64,000 nucleotides of DNA, taken from Hymenobacter gummosus. Lineage in GTDB: Bacteria > Bacteroidota > Bacteroidia > Cytophagales > Hymenobacteraceae. Made by a program: the position numbers and the translations under genes. The notes beneath the pieces are model-generated. The model worked only from the letters and a program-made list of their open reading frames with translations, was not told the DNA's origin and searched no databases. Shown here piece after piece: positions 17,217-25,256 of the stretch (positions are counted from its first letter, which is position 1; every line of letters starts with the position of its first letter). Where the stretch lies: positions 156,730 through 220,729 of the forward strand of contig NZ_RXOF01000011.1 in the NCBI RefSeq assembly GCF_003970915.1, given 5' to 3'.

Positions 17217-17329
17217 GTCATTCAGAGCGTAGCGAAGAATCTCGCGTGCTGATGCCAGATAGTAAATCACCGTTGAATGATTACTATCCCACGTCAGCAC
17301 GCGAGATTCTTCGCTGCGCTCTGAATGAC
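17217..17329. repeat. Palindromic repeat family 3, copy A
   Basis: 113-bp element: the left arm begins GTCATTCAGAGCG and contains GAAGAATCTCGCGTGCTGA; the right arm is the near-perfect complement ending CGCTCTGAATGAC. A second full copy is at 46561-46672 and a half copy at 12812. Confidence 0.9.
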
Positions 17330-17362
17330 GTTTATTTATCAGACTTTTATCTTCTCTATCCG

Positions 17363-17983
17363 ATGAAAAAACGCCTCCTGCGCTACCTCGCTCTCACCGC
17401 CACGGCCGGCGCGGCGCTGCTCTTGCTCCTCGTCTTCGGCACCGGCGACGCGGGCCTGACCCAGCGCCTGCTCAACGGCATCGAAGCCCGCGCCCTGGCC
17501 GGCCGCTCTACCCTGCCCGATAAGCTGCTGCTCAAAGGCCTCTACCAGGGCATGATGCTGACCGGCCGCCTGCGCTACCCCCAGGCCACCGCGTTTCTGC
17601 GCTACTACGTCGGCGGCCGCGGCGACACCCTGCGCTTCGACGCCCGGGCGCTGCTGCGCCACCCCGAGGTGCAGCAGGCCCTGCAGCGGCGCAAAACGGC
17701 TATTACCTTCCGCCACCAGCCGCCGCCGCGGCCCACTTACCACGCCGTCCGCCGCACCGACTGGGACTTGTTCTACACCTTCGACCTGCTCTTCATCCGC
17801 CAGCAGGGCGGGCAGGTGGAGTTCTACGACCAGTATTATTTTCAACCCCTGCAGCGCCGCTCCCGCACGCCGTTCCGCATCGGCAACATCCGCTTTAAGC
17901 TCAACGACGGCCTGATTCACGTGGCGTATCCTGAGGCCAAGCGGTTTACTTCCTACGGCCAGGCCGCCTGGGCCCGCCGCTGA
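17363..17983 (+). CDS. Secreted or membrane-anchored hypothetical protein
   Basis: 206 aa. MKKRLLRYLALTATAGAALLLLLVFGTG is a signal peptide or single anchor. The rest is basic and aromatic (FDLLFIRQQGGQVEFYDQYY, FRIGNIRFKLNDGLIHVAYP) without a known motif. It is 13 bp upstream of the DUF4198-like gene, which also carries a signal peptide, so the two probably form an envelope operon. The ATG at 17363 follows directly after the family 3 palindrome; the frame is open far upstream only as an overlap with glycogen synthase in another frame. Confidence 0.65.
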   Translation: MKKRLLRYLALTATAGAALLLLLVFGTGDAGLTQRLLNGIEARALAGRSTLPDKLLLKGLYQGMMLTGRLRYPQATAFLRYYVGGRGDTLRFDARALLRHPEVQQALQRRKTAITFRHQPPPRPTYHAVRRTDWDLFYTFDLLFIRQQGGQVEFYDQYYFQPLQRRSRTPFRIGNIRFKLNDGLIHVAYPEAKRFTSYGQAAWARR

Positions 17984-17996
17984 AGCCACCATCCCC

Positions 17997-18827
17997 ATGC
18001 GCCACCGCTACGCCTCCCACCTGCTGCTGCCCCTGTTGCTGCTGGCCACTGCCGCTACCGCCGCCGAGTTCTGGCTGCGGCCCACCCGCTTCATGGTGGC
18101 CCCGGGCAGCCGCGTGCACCTGGGCCGCTGGGTGGGCGCCGGCTTCCAGGGCCAGCGGTGGACCGGCCTGAGCACCCGCCTCGAGCAGCTCACCCATTTT
18201 CAGCCCGGCACCACTGAACCCCAGGACCTCACCGCCCCCGCCCGGCAGGCGGACACGCTCAGCACCACCGTTACGCTCGCGCAGCCCGGCGTGCACCTGC
18301 TGGCCCTGCGCACCAACGACGCCTACCTCACCCTGCCCGCCGCCGAGTTTGAGGCTTACCTGAAAGAAGAAGGCCTGAGCGACGTGCTCTGGCAGCGCCA
18401 GAAGCGCAAGCAGCAAGACCAGCCGGGCCGCGAAGCCTACCGCCGCTGCGCCAAGACCCTCGTGCTGGCCGGCACCCTGCCCGCCGCCGATACCACTTTC
18501 CGCCGCCGTGCCGGCCATCCGCTCGAAATTATTCCCGAGCAAAATCCCTACGCCCTCAAACCAGGTGCCTCTTTAACCGTACTGGTGCTGGCCGACGGAG
18601 CGCCTTTGCCCAGCCAGGCCGTGCACGCCCGGCTGCGCCCCACCGACGGCCACCCGCCCCAGGATTTTACGCTCCGCACCAACCAAAACGGCCGCGCGCT
18701 GTTACGAATGCAATACCCCGCCGACGTACTTCTGGCTACAATGCAGATGCGGCGCCTTTCCCAGCACCCGCAGGCCGATTGGCAAAGTACCTGGGCCACA
18801 CTCACCTTTGGGTTCACCGCCCATTGA
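17997..18827 (+). CDS. DUF4198-like periplasmic protein
   Basis: 276 aa with signal peptide MRHRYASHLLLPLLLLATAATA. The mature start EFWLRPTRFMVAPGSRV matches the beginning of DUF4198 proteins, which often lie near metal or nickel/cobalt uptake genes; none is adjacent here. A beta-rich first half (LSTTVTLAQPGVHLLALRTN) and a later immunoglobulin-like stretch (GASLTVLVLADGAPLPSQAV, FTLRTNQNGRALLRM) suggest a two-domain surface or carrier protein. The start is ATG 17997, 13 bp after the previous stop. Confidence 0.65.
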   Translation: MRHRYASHLLLPLLLLATAATAAEFWLRPTRFMVAPGSRVHLGRWVGAGFQGQRWTGLSTRLEQLTHFQPGTTEPQDLTAPARQADTLSTTVTLAQPGVHLLALRTNDAYLTLPAAEFEAYLKEEGLSDVLWQRQKRKQQDQPGREAYRRCAKTLVLAGTLPAADTTFRRRAGHPLEIIPEQNPYALKPGASLTVLVLADGAPLPSQAVHARLRPTDGHPPQDFTLRTNQNGRALLRMQYPADVLLATMQMRRLSQHPQADWQSTWATLTFGFTAH

Positions 18828-18890
18828 AATTGTCTGAAAACCGGTAACTTCGTAGGGCTTCATGCAATTCTCAGACCCGGTTTTTTTCTT

Positions 18891-18898
18891 TACCTTCG
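18891..18898 (+). promoter_or_regulatory. Possible -7 box for the STAS gene
   Basis: TACCTTCG, 38 bases before the ATG at 18937, next to a run of seven T. No clear -33 element. Confidence 0.35.
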
Positions 18899-18936
18899 CA
18901 ACCTACCCTCCTACCGCAAGCCCCTTCCTTCCTGGT

Positions 18937-19311
18937 ATGAAGTACTCCATCGATAAAAAAGAGAACTACACGATCATCACGATTGACGAGAAAAAGCTCG
19001 ACACCACCGTCGCGCCGGACTTGAAATCGGAGTTCGTGAAGCTCAATGCTGAGGGCATCAACAACCTCATCCTGGACCTGCAGAACGTAAAGTACACCGA
19101 CTCGTCGGGCCTGAGCTCCATTCTGATTGCCAACCGCCTGTGCAACTCCACCGGCGGCCTGTTGGTACTCACCGGCCTGCAAGACCACGTGATGAAGCTC
19201 ATCACCATCTCCAAGCTCGAATCGGTACTGCACATCCTGCCCACGGTGGAAGAAGGCATCGACCGCATCTTCCTGCACGCCATCGAGCGTGACCTGACCA
19301 GCAAGGAATAG
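18937..19311 (+). CDS. STAS-domain anti-sigma factor antagonist-like protein
   Basis: 124 aa, a single STAS domain. The phosphorylatable loop is YTDSSGLSSILIANRL (about 48-63), with the Ser of DSSG expected to be switched by an anti-sigma kinase. The beta strands before it (NYTIITIDEKKLD, NLILDLQNV) and the helix after it fit the fold. No RsbW-like kinase or sigma factor is adjacent, as is common for Bacteroidota STAS proteins. I chose ATG 18937 because the domain starts at MKYSIDKKENY; the open frame continues upstream only as poorly conserved sequence. A strong terminator follows. Confidence 0.85.
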   Translation: MKYSIDKKENYTIITIDEKKLDTTVAPDLKSEFVKLNAEGINNLILDLQNVKYTDSSGLSSILIANRLCNSTGGLLVLTGLQDHVMKLITISKLESVLHILPTVEEGIDRIFLHAIERDLTSKE

Positions 19312-19331
19312 TTTTCGCCAAGCTGTTGGCT

Positions 19332-19383
19332 GTTGGCTGCTAGCCGTTAGTGTTCGGCTAACGGCTGGCAGCCAACATTTTTT
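19332..19383 (+). terminator. Rho-independent terminator of the STAS gene
   Basis: A 19-bp imperfect stem (19332-19350 with 19358-19376) with a seven-base loop, followed by ATTTTTTATT. Confidence 0.85.
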
Positions 19384-19388
19384 ATTGC

Positions 19389-19463
19389 TAAATGGCTCGA
19401 GGGCTAAATGGCTGGTCGTTCTGACGGCAGAACAATCAGCCATTTAACCATTCAGCCATTTTA
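19389..19463. repeat. Inverted repeat of TAAATGGCT units
   Basis: TAAATGGCTCGAGGGCTAAATGGCTG-type left arm (19389-19414) faces its approximate complement (19438-19463). It ends ten bases before the start of ribonuclease Z. Confidence 0.7.
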
Positions 19464-19473
19464 CCATTCCCGA

Positions 19474-20385
19474 ATGGAGTTTGAGCTAACCATACTCGGC
19501 AGCGCTTCGGCCACGCCCATGCTGGGCCGCCACCACACGGCGCAGGTGCTGACGGTGGGCCGCGAGCTGTATTTGATTGACTGCGGCGAAGCCACCCAGG
19601 CCCGCCTGATGGAGCAGCGCATCCGCTTCGGGCGCATCAACCGCATCTTTATTTCCCACCTGCACGGCGACCATTTCTTCGGGCTGTTCGGCCTGCTGGG
19701 CACCTTGCAGCTACAGGGCCGCACCGAGCCGCTGCAGATTTTCGGCCCCGCCGGCCTCGATGAAATCCTGACTACCCAGCTGCGCTGCTCGGGTATGGCC
19801 CTGGCCTACGACATCGACTTTCAGCTGGTGGATACCGAGCGGCACCAGCTCATCTTCTCCGACCAGCAGGTGCAGGTGTACACCCTGCCCATGCGCCACC
19901 GCGTGCCCTGCTGCGGCTACCTGTTTCGGGAGCAGCCGCGCCGTCCGCGCCTGGTCAAGGAAAGCCTGCCCGCCGCCCTCACGCCCGAGCAGCTGCAGGC
20001 CCTCAGCCGCGGCGAAGACCTCCGCGACGAAGCTGGCCACGTATGGCTGCGCCACGCCGACGTGACGGCCCCCGCCCCGCCGCCCCGCGCCTACGCCTAC
20101 TGCTCCGACACCGTGTATCTGCCCGAGCTGGCCGAGCTGGTGCACGGCGTGGATTTGCTCTACCACGAGTGCACCTTCCTGCACGACATGCTGGAGCGCG
20201 CCCAGCAAACCGGCCACTCTACCGCCCGGCAGGCCGGACAGCTGGCCCGCTTGGCCCAGGTCAAGCGCCTGCTCATCGGGCACTTCTCTTCCCGCTACCG
20301 CGAGCTGCAACCCCTGCTCACCGAAGCCAGCCGCGAGTTCGAGCCCACCGAGCTGGCCCTGGAAGGCCTGACGGTGACGGTGTAG
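19474..20385 (+). CDS. rnz: Ribonuclease Z (tRNA 3' endonuclease)
   Basis: 303 aa, metallo-beta-lactamase fold. The metal motif HLHGDH is at 62-67 (ISHLHGDHFFGLFGLLGTLQ), with further ligands at MRHRVPCCGY (His of the RNase Z type), SDTVY and IGHFSSRY near the end. RNase Z cuts tRNA precursors after the discriminator base. The length is normal. The start is ATG 19474 (MEFELTILGSASATPMLG); an upstream extension would read through the inverted repeat. It stands alone with a terminator before it. Confidence 0.92.
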   Translation: MEFELTILGSASATPMLGRHHTAQVLTVGRELYLIDCGEATQARLMEQRIRFGRINRIFISHLHGDHFFGLFGLLGTLQLQGRTEPLQIFGPAGLDEILTTQLRCSGMALAYDIDFQLVDTERHQLIFSDQQVQVYTLPMRHRVPCCGYLFREQPRRPRLVKESLPAALTPEQLQALSRGEDLRDEAGHVWLRHADVTAPAPPPRAYAYCSDTVYLPELAELVHGVDLLYHECTFLHDMLERAQQTGHSTARQAGQLARLAQVKRLLIGHFSSRYRELQPLLTEASREFEPTELALEGLTVTV

Positions 20386-20428
20386 CCCATTATCTGTTTT
20401 GGACGGGCTCCGCTGCGACGGAGTACGT

Positions 20429-20444
20429 GTTTTCGGCCGAAAAC
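20429..20444. repeat. 16-bp perfect palindrome
   Basis: GTTTTCGGCCGAAAAC, about 80 bases before the queuosine-precursor transporter and 44 after the rnz stop. It could be an operator or a hairpin end of the rnz transcript. Confidence 0.55.
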
Positions 20445-20520
20445 GGGTTTTCACCGCGGTTTCACTGGCTTCGTTGGTCTGACAACGCGCAACTGCCAAC
20501 CGACAACTTACTTTGCGGCC

Positions 20521-21294
20521 ATGTCGACGCCCGCCAACTCGCTTTTCACCCACAAGAAGCAGCAGCTCTACCTGGTGCTCAGCGCCATTTTCATCGTCAA
20601 TGCGCTGCTGGCCGAAATCATCGGGGTGAAGATTTTCCACGTCAACGGCCTGCTGCACCTGCCCGAGTCGGTGCCGGGGGATTTGACGGCGGGCGTGCTG
20701 GTGTGGCCGGTGGTATTCGTCACCACGGATATCCTCAATGAGTACTTCGGGCGCAAGGGCGTGCTGCGGGTGAGCCTGCTCACCGCCGGGCTGATTCTGT
20801 ACGCCTTCGGGGTGATTTTCGCCACCACCCACCTGCAGCCGGCTGCCTTCTGGCTCGACGTGAACAAGACCGACGCCGCCGGCCGGCCCTTCGACATCGA
20901 CTTCGCCTACCAGAGCATTTTCCGGCAGGGCGGCAACATTATCATTGGCTCCATCGCGGCCTTTATCATCAGCCAGGTGCTCGACGCCACCGTGTTTCAG
21001 GCCCTGCGCCGCGTGACGGGCAGCCGGCTGATCTGGCTGCGCGCCACCGGCTCCACCCTCGTCTCGCAGCTGGTCGACTCGTTCGTGGTGCTGTACGTGG
21101 CCTTCTACCTGTTCGGCAACTGGTCGTTCGGGCAGGTGCTGCAGGTGGCCAACAACAACTACTGGTACAAATTCGCCGCCGCCGTGCTGCTCACGCCGGT
21201 ACTCTACCTCGCTCACGCCCTCATCGATAGGTACCTGGGCCGGGCAGAAACGACGGAGCTGCAGCAGGAAGCCGCGCAGAACGTGTCGGTGTAA
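20521..21294 (+). CDS. Queuosine precursor transporter (YhhQ/VUT family)
   Basis: 257 aa with about six to seven helices. KKQQLYLVLSAIFIVNALLAEIIGVKIF and VWPVVFVTTDILNEYFGRKG are characteristic of the COG1738 transporter family; QLVDSFVVLYVAFY and YKFAAAVLLTPVLYLAHALI complete it. The family imports preQ0/preQ1 or queuine for the wobble base queuosine. No riboswitch that I recognise lies in the 135-bp leader. The start ATG is preceded by TACTTTGCGGCC, i.e. a -7-like box five bases away. Confidence 0.88.
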   Translation: MSTPANSLFTHKKQQLYLVLSAIFIVNALLAEIIGVKIFHVNGLLHLPESVPGDLTAGVLVWPVVFVTTDILNEYFGRKGVLRVSLLTAGLILYAFGVIFATTHLQPAAFWLDVNKTDAAGRPFDIDFAYQSIFRQGGNIIIGSIAAFIISQVLDATVFQALRRVTGSRLIWLRATGSTLVSQLVDSFVVLYVAFYLFGNWSFGQVLQVANNNYWYKFAAAVLLTPVLYLAHALIDRYLGRAETTELQQEAAQNVSV

Positions 21295-21304
21295 GCCTGC
21301 CGCT

Positions 21305-21895
21305 ATGTTTATTCGTCTGTTTTGGATGTGCCTGCTGGTGCCGATGGTCGGCCGGGCGCAGTACCGCTTCGCGCCCGGCCGCTACACCCTGACCAACGGC
21401 CGTAGCATTGAGGGCGTTTTCAAGCTGGACGTAAACCGCATTTCGGGCGGCCGCCTCTACCAGCGCGTGGATTCAACCCACCAGCGCCGTATTCAGCTGC
21501 GCGACGTGGCCTCGGCCACGCTGGCCGGACGCCGGTTTCTGGTACTGGAGAAGTTTCGGGCTGGCGTTGGCATCAACGAGCACGAAGTAGCCCGCGACCT
21601 GGTGGAGGTGGCGGAGACAGGGTCGGTGGAACTGCTCCGGTATACGTTCACGTCCTACCATCCTTCGGCGGCCAGCGGGCCTTTTCAGTACAGCCGCAGC
21701 TACTACGCCCGGCCCGGTGGCACGGAAGCGCTACTACCCTATTTCACCAGGGGCACCGAGCCTTTCTGGGCCGACAACACCGACTTTGCCGAGCTGTTTC
21801 CGCGCTGGCCCGCCCTGCAAGCCCGCCTGCTGTTGGGCACGGTTGCCCCCGATAGCCTCGCCCATTACGTGCGCCGCTACAATAACTCTTTGTAG
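21305..21895 (+). CDS. Secreted hypothetical protein
   Basis: 196 aa with a signal peptide MFIRLFWMCLLVPMVGRAQ. The mature part opens YRFAPGRYTLTNGRSIEGVF, a beta-hairpin style found in Bacteroidota proteins of unknown role, and ends in a hydrophilic region with FWADNTDFAELFPRWPALQ. No enzyme motif is visible. It starts ten bases after the queuosine-transporter stop, and trpS begins 24 bases after its own stop, so the three may share a transcript. Confidence 0.65.
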   Translation: MFIRLFWMCLLVPMVGRAQYRFAPGRYTLTNGRSIEGVFKLDVNRISGGRLYQRVDSTHQRRIQLRDVASATLAGRRFLVLEKFRAGVGINEHEVARDLVEVAETGSVELLRYTFTSYHPSAASGPFQYSRSYYARPGGTEALLPYFTRGTEPFWADNTDFAELFPRWPALQARLLLGTVAPDSLAHYVRRYNNSL

Positions 21896-21919
21896 CTTCG
21901 TCCGCTTTTTTCCTTTGCC

Positions 21920-22897
21920 ATGTCCCGCATCCTGACCGGCATTCAGAGCACCGGCCGCCCGCACCTGGGCAACCTGCTCGGCGCCATCCTGCCCGCCATT
22001 GAGCTGTCGAAGAACCCAGCCAATGAGTCCCTGTTGTTCATCGCCGACCTCCACTCGCTCACCACCGTGCGCGACCCGGAGCTGCTGCGCCAGAACACCT
22101 ACGCCGTAGCCGCCGCCTGGCTGGCCTGCGGCTTCGATACCGACAAGAACCTGTTCTACCGCCAGTCCGACGTGCCGCAGGTGACGGAGCTGACCTGGTA
22201 CCTCTCGTGCCTGACGCCCTACCCGATGCTGGCCAACGCGCACTCGTTCAAGGACAAGTCGGACCGGCTCTCGGACGTGAATGCAGGCCTGTTTACCTAC
22301 CCGGTGCTCATGGCGGCCGATATTCTGCTCTACGACGTGGACTTCGTGCCCGTGGGCAAGGACCAGATTCAACACCTGGAAATTACCCGCGACATTGCCT
22401 CCACCTTCAACAACCGCTACGGCGAAACCTTCGTGCTGCCCCAGGCCCGCACCGACGAGCAGGTGATGATTGTGCCCGGCCTCGACGGGCAGAAGATGAG
22501 CAAGTCGTACGGCAACATCATCGACATCTTCCTCGACGACAAGGCCCTGCTCAAGAACATCAAGCAGATTGTGTCGGACAGCACCCCGCTGGAGGCGCCC
22601 AAAAACCCGGATGCCGACACCACCTTCAAGCTGTTCTCGCTGCTGGCTGCGCCGGCCGAGGTGGAAGAAATGCGCCAGAACTACCTGCGCGGCGGCTACG
22701 GCTACGGCCACGCCAAGCAGGCCCTGTTTGAAGTCATCCGCACGCGCTTTGCCCAGGAGCGGGAGCAGTTCAATTACTACATGCAGAACCTGCCCGAAGT
22801 GGACCGCCGCCTCGCCGAAGGCGCCCGCAAAGCCCAGGCCTACGGCAGCGAGGTGCTGAACAAAGTGCGCGAGAAAACCGGCTACCTGCGGCGGTAG
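21920..22897 (+). CDS. trpS: Tryptophanyl-tRNA synthetase
   Basis: 325 aa, class I synthetase of normal length. The HIGH-type motif is GRPHLGNLLG (residues 12-21), the Trp pocket sequence YDVDFVPVGKDQIQHLE is at about 138-154, and KMSKS is at 192-196. It charges tRNA-Trp in the cytoplasm. The start is ATG 21920, directly preceded by TTTGCC. The transcript probably ends in the hairpin at 23007-23048. Confidence 0.96.
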   Translation: MSRILTGIQSTGRPHLGNLLGAILPAIELSKNPANESLLFIADLHSLTTVRDPELLRQNTYAVAAAWLACGFDTDKNLFYRQSDVPQVTELTWYLSCLTPYPMLANAHSFKDKSDRLSDVNAGLFTYPVLMAADILLYDVDFVPVGKDQIQHLEITRDIASTFNNRYGETFVLPQARTDEQVMIVPGLDGQKMSKSYGNIIDIFLDDKALLKNIKQIVSDSTPLEAPKNPDADTTFKLFSLLAAPAEVEEMRQNYLRGGYGYGHAKQALFEVIRTRFAQEREQFNYYMQNLPEVDRRLAEGARKAQAYGSEVLNKVREKTGYLRR

Positions 22898-22928
22898 CTC
22901 CGGCCATCATAACGCGGCTCCACTGGCC

Positions 22929-23117
22929 GTCATTGCGAGGACGAAGGACGAAGCAATCCTTCCGCTAGCAGCACCGCCGACCCAATACTTACTACCCGAA
23001 ACCGGCCCCGCCCGGAACCACAAACGCTGGTTCCGGGCGGGCCTGTTTTCGGGTAGTGTTATATGTACCGTTGTGCCGCGAGGGGGAACGATTGCCGCGG
23101 CTGCGCCTCGCAATGAC
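22929..23117. repeat. Palindromic repeat family 4 with nested hairpins
   Basis: Outer arms GTCATTGCGAGG (22929) and CCTCGCAATGAC (23106-23117); a further pair CAATC/GATTG lies inside. The centre holds a large independent hairpin at 22991-23057. It fills most of the 333-bp space between trpS and the DUF262 gene. Confidence 0.85.
23007..23048 (+). terminator. Probable trpS terminator
   Basis: A 14-bp GC-rich perfect stem (CCCGCCCGGAACCA and complement) with a seven-base loop, then CCTGTTTTC. Confidence 0.65.
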
Positions 23118-23199
23118 TGCCAGTGGGGGCCGTTGCCAGGGTCTGCCGTCCAGCTGATTTTTTGCCTCGAAACGCCGCCGCGCCCTGCGGCTGGCCGGT

Positions 23200-23207
23200 T
23201 ATCTTTG
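23200..23207 (+). promoter_or_regulatory. -7 box before the DUF262 gene
   Basis: TATCTTTG fits TAnnTTTG exactly, 23 bases before ATG 23231. The nearest TTTG (23161-23164) is too far upstream to be a standard -33. Confidence 0.5.
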
Positions 23208-23230
23208 ACAACGAGTTATTCCAGGAGCTT

Positions 23231-24988
23231 ATGCACGAACAGACGGTAACCAACAGCCTTTTCGCCATGATTTTCGCCGGCAACGTCCGGTACGAAATAC
23301 CCTTCTTTCAGCGGGGCTACGCCTGGGAGCGGGAGCAGTGGGACCAGCTGCTGTTCGACCTGGAGGAAAACGTGCTCGACGCCGATGCCACCCTGCACCG
23401 CCCCGAGCACTTCTTCGGGCCGGTGGTGCTGCTGCGCAAAACCCTCACTGCCCACCCGGAGCTGCGCGAGTACCTGGTTATCGACGGGCAGCAGCGCATC
23501 ACCACGGTGTATCTGCTGCTGCTGGTGCTGGCCCACTTACTGCGCCCCCACGCGGCCGATGCGGCCGTGGCCGGCGTGCGGCAGGAGCTGGAGCCGCTGC
23601 TGGCCAACGAGCTGCCCGGCGCCACCGATTCCTACCTGCACCTGAAGGTGTTCAGCACCAAGGGCGACCGGCTGCCCACCTACCGCATCCTGACCGGCCA
23701 GAACCCGCGCAGCCCGCACCTGGCCTCCGATTTGCGCCTCTACGACGAGCATACCAACGGCATCACGGCCCTGGCCCGCTACCTGCAGGAGCGCCTGAGC
23801 GGGCAGCCCGCGGCCTACCTGGCCCAGCTGGCCCGGGCCGTGCTGCACGGGCTGAAAGTGGTCTGGATTCCGCTCGACGAGGCCCGCGACAACCCGCAGT
23901 CCATCTTCGAGAGCCTGAACAACCGCGGCCGGCCGCTTACCGCCGCCGAGCTGCTGTGCAACTACCTGTTCCGGGCCCTGCCCGCCACCGCCGACGCCGG
24001 CTCGGCCCGGCGCATCGAGGAGCTGCACAACGAGTACTGGCTGGTGGCCCAGCAGCGCATGGGCGCGGCCGAGTCGTTCGAGGAGTACCTGCGCTGCCTG
24101 CTCTCCATCGACGAGCCGCAGCTGGTGGAGCCGGGCCGGGCGCTGTACCTGCACTTCAAGCGCCGCTACCGCCACCTCGATATAGCCACCGTGGAGCAGC
24201 TGCTGGACCAGCTGCGCGGCGGCGTGAGCCAGTACCTGTACCTGCGCTTTCCGCACCGCTACAGCATCGGCGACGCGGGCATCCGGCAGGCGCTGCAGCA
24301 GCTGGCCGTGGTGCTGACGCCCAGCGTGCAGCCTTTCCTGCTGGCGTTGCTGCAGGCCTGGAAAGCCCAGCGCGTGACGACCGAGCAAACCCGGCAGCTG
24401 CTCGAAGCCACCTACGGCATCCTGGCCCGGCGGCGCCTGGCACGCCTGCCCGAGCAGCCCTACGCCAGCTTCTTCCCCGCCCTGCTCACCCGCCTGCTCA
24501 CCGCCGACGACCCCGTGGCGGCCTTCGGGCCGGCCGTGCGCCGCGCCGGCCTGCTGGTGCCCGATACCCTGCTCACCTCGGCCCTGACCGAGCAGCCCCT
24601 GTACCAGCCCCAGGAGGAGCCCTTCGTGCGCCACGTGCTTACCTGCCTCGACGGCACCCTGCAGCCCGGCGGCCAGCTGCCCGACTACGAGCACCTCACC
24701 GTGGTGGAGCACGTACTGCCGCCCGAAACGCCCGCCGGCTTCGACACCCGCCCGCCGGTGTGGTACGACAAGCTCGGCAACCTGGCCCTGAACACCGCCG
24801 ACGCCTTTGCCCTGTTCGGGCACCAGTCGCCGGCCGAGAAGGCCCAGCAGTACCGCCAGCCCGCCAGCGCCCTGCTGCGGCAGGCCCTGGCCGAGCGCAC
24901 CTGGGACGAAACCACCGTGGACGCCCGCACCCGCGAGCTGGCCCAGCGCGTAGCCCGGCTCTGGCCCTGCCCCGTGGTGACTGAGTGA
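23231..24988 (+). CDS. DUF262/DUF1524 protein, GmrSD/SspE-like
   Basis: 585 aa. The DUF262 half has IPFFQRGYAWEREQWDQLLF (23-42), DGQQR (85-89, the nucleotide-binding/hydrolysis motif) and IFESLNNRGRPLTAAEL (225-241). The C-terminal part carries DUF1524 features: VEHVLPPE (492-499), an HxxP nuclease-type motif, and DKLGNLAL (513-520). This fusion occurs in GmrSD-type modification-dependent restriction enzymes and in SspE of phosphorothioate defence. No Dnd, Ssp or methylase partner is adjacent, so it would act alone. Start ATG 23231. The final Glu codon and TGA lie inside the family 2 palindrome. Confidence 0.8.
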   Translation: MHEQTVTNSLFAMIFAGNVRYEIPFFQRGYAWEREQWDQLLFDLEENVLDADATLHRPEHFFGPVVLLRKTLTAHPELREYLVIDGQQRITTVYLLLLVLAHLLRPHAADAAVAGVRQELEPLLANELPGATDSYLHLKVFSTKGDRLPTYRILTGQNPRSPHLASDLRLYDEHTNGITALARYLQERLSGQPAAYLAQLARAVLHGLKVVWIPLDEARDNPQSIFESLNNRGRPLTAAELLCNYLFRALPATADAGSARRIEELHNEYWLVAQQRMGAAESFEEYLRCLLSIDEPQLVEPGRALYLHFKRRYRHLDIATVEQLLDQLRGGVSQYLYLRFPHRYSIGDAGIRQALQQLAVVLTPSVQPFLLALLQAWKAQRVTTEQTRQLLEATYGILARRRLARLPEQPYASFFPALLTRLLTADDPVAAFGPAVRRAGLLVPDTLLTSALTEQPLYQPQEEPFVRHVLTCLDGTLQPGGQLPDYEHLTVVEHVLPPETPAGFDTRPPVWYDKLGNLALNTADAFALFGHQSPAEKAQQYRQPASALLRQALAERTWDETTVDARTRELAQRVARLWPCPVVTE

Positions 24989-25249
24989 GGGAGTGAAAGA
25001 ACGTCATCCGGAGCGCAGCGCAGGACCTTCCTCCCATCCCGCACCGCCGCTGATGCCAACGTGCAGGCGCTAATCGGCAAGAACGATAAAGCGCAGCCAC
25101 TATGGATTAGTGGCTGCGCTTTTCAGTTGGTGTAAAGTAAGCGTCGTTGCTTCGTAGGCAACGGCGGTGCAGGGTGCGAGGAAGGTCCTTGGCTACGCCG
25201 ACCTTCGGTTCGCTGCGCTCAGGATGACGTTCTTTCACTCCCTCACTCA
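24982..25249. repeat. Palindromic repeat family 2, copy B
   Basis: About 268 bp with outer arms beginning TGAGTGAGGGAGTGAAAGAA and its complement ending at 25249, followed inward by AACGTCATCC and GGACCTTCCTC. A nested hairpin carries AAAGCGCAGCCACTA and complement (about 25087-25122). The left end contains the TGA stop of the DUF262 gene, and the right end is seven bases from the stop of the convergent gene. Confidence 0.9.
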
Positions 25250-25256
25250 TTCACCG

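Noticed and set aside
20386-20520. preQ1 riboswitch before the queuosine-precursor transporter
   Set aside because: I could not find the compact pseudoknot pattern or A-rich tail; only a 16-bp palindrome is visible. A covariance-model search would settle it.
24982-25249. Insertion sequence or transposon
   Set aside because: The element is palindromic but has no coding capacity; no transposase frame is seen anywhere in the window.
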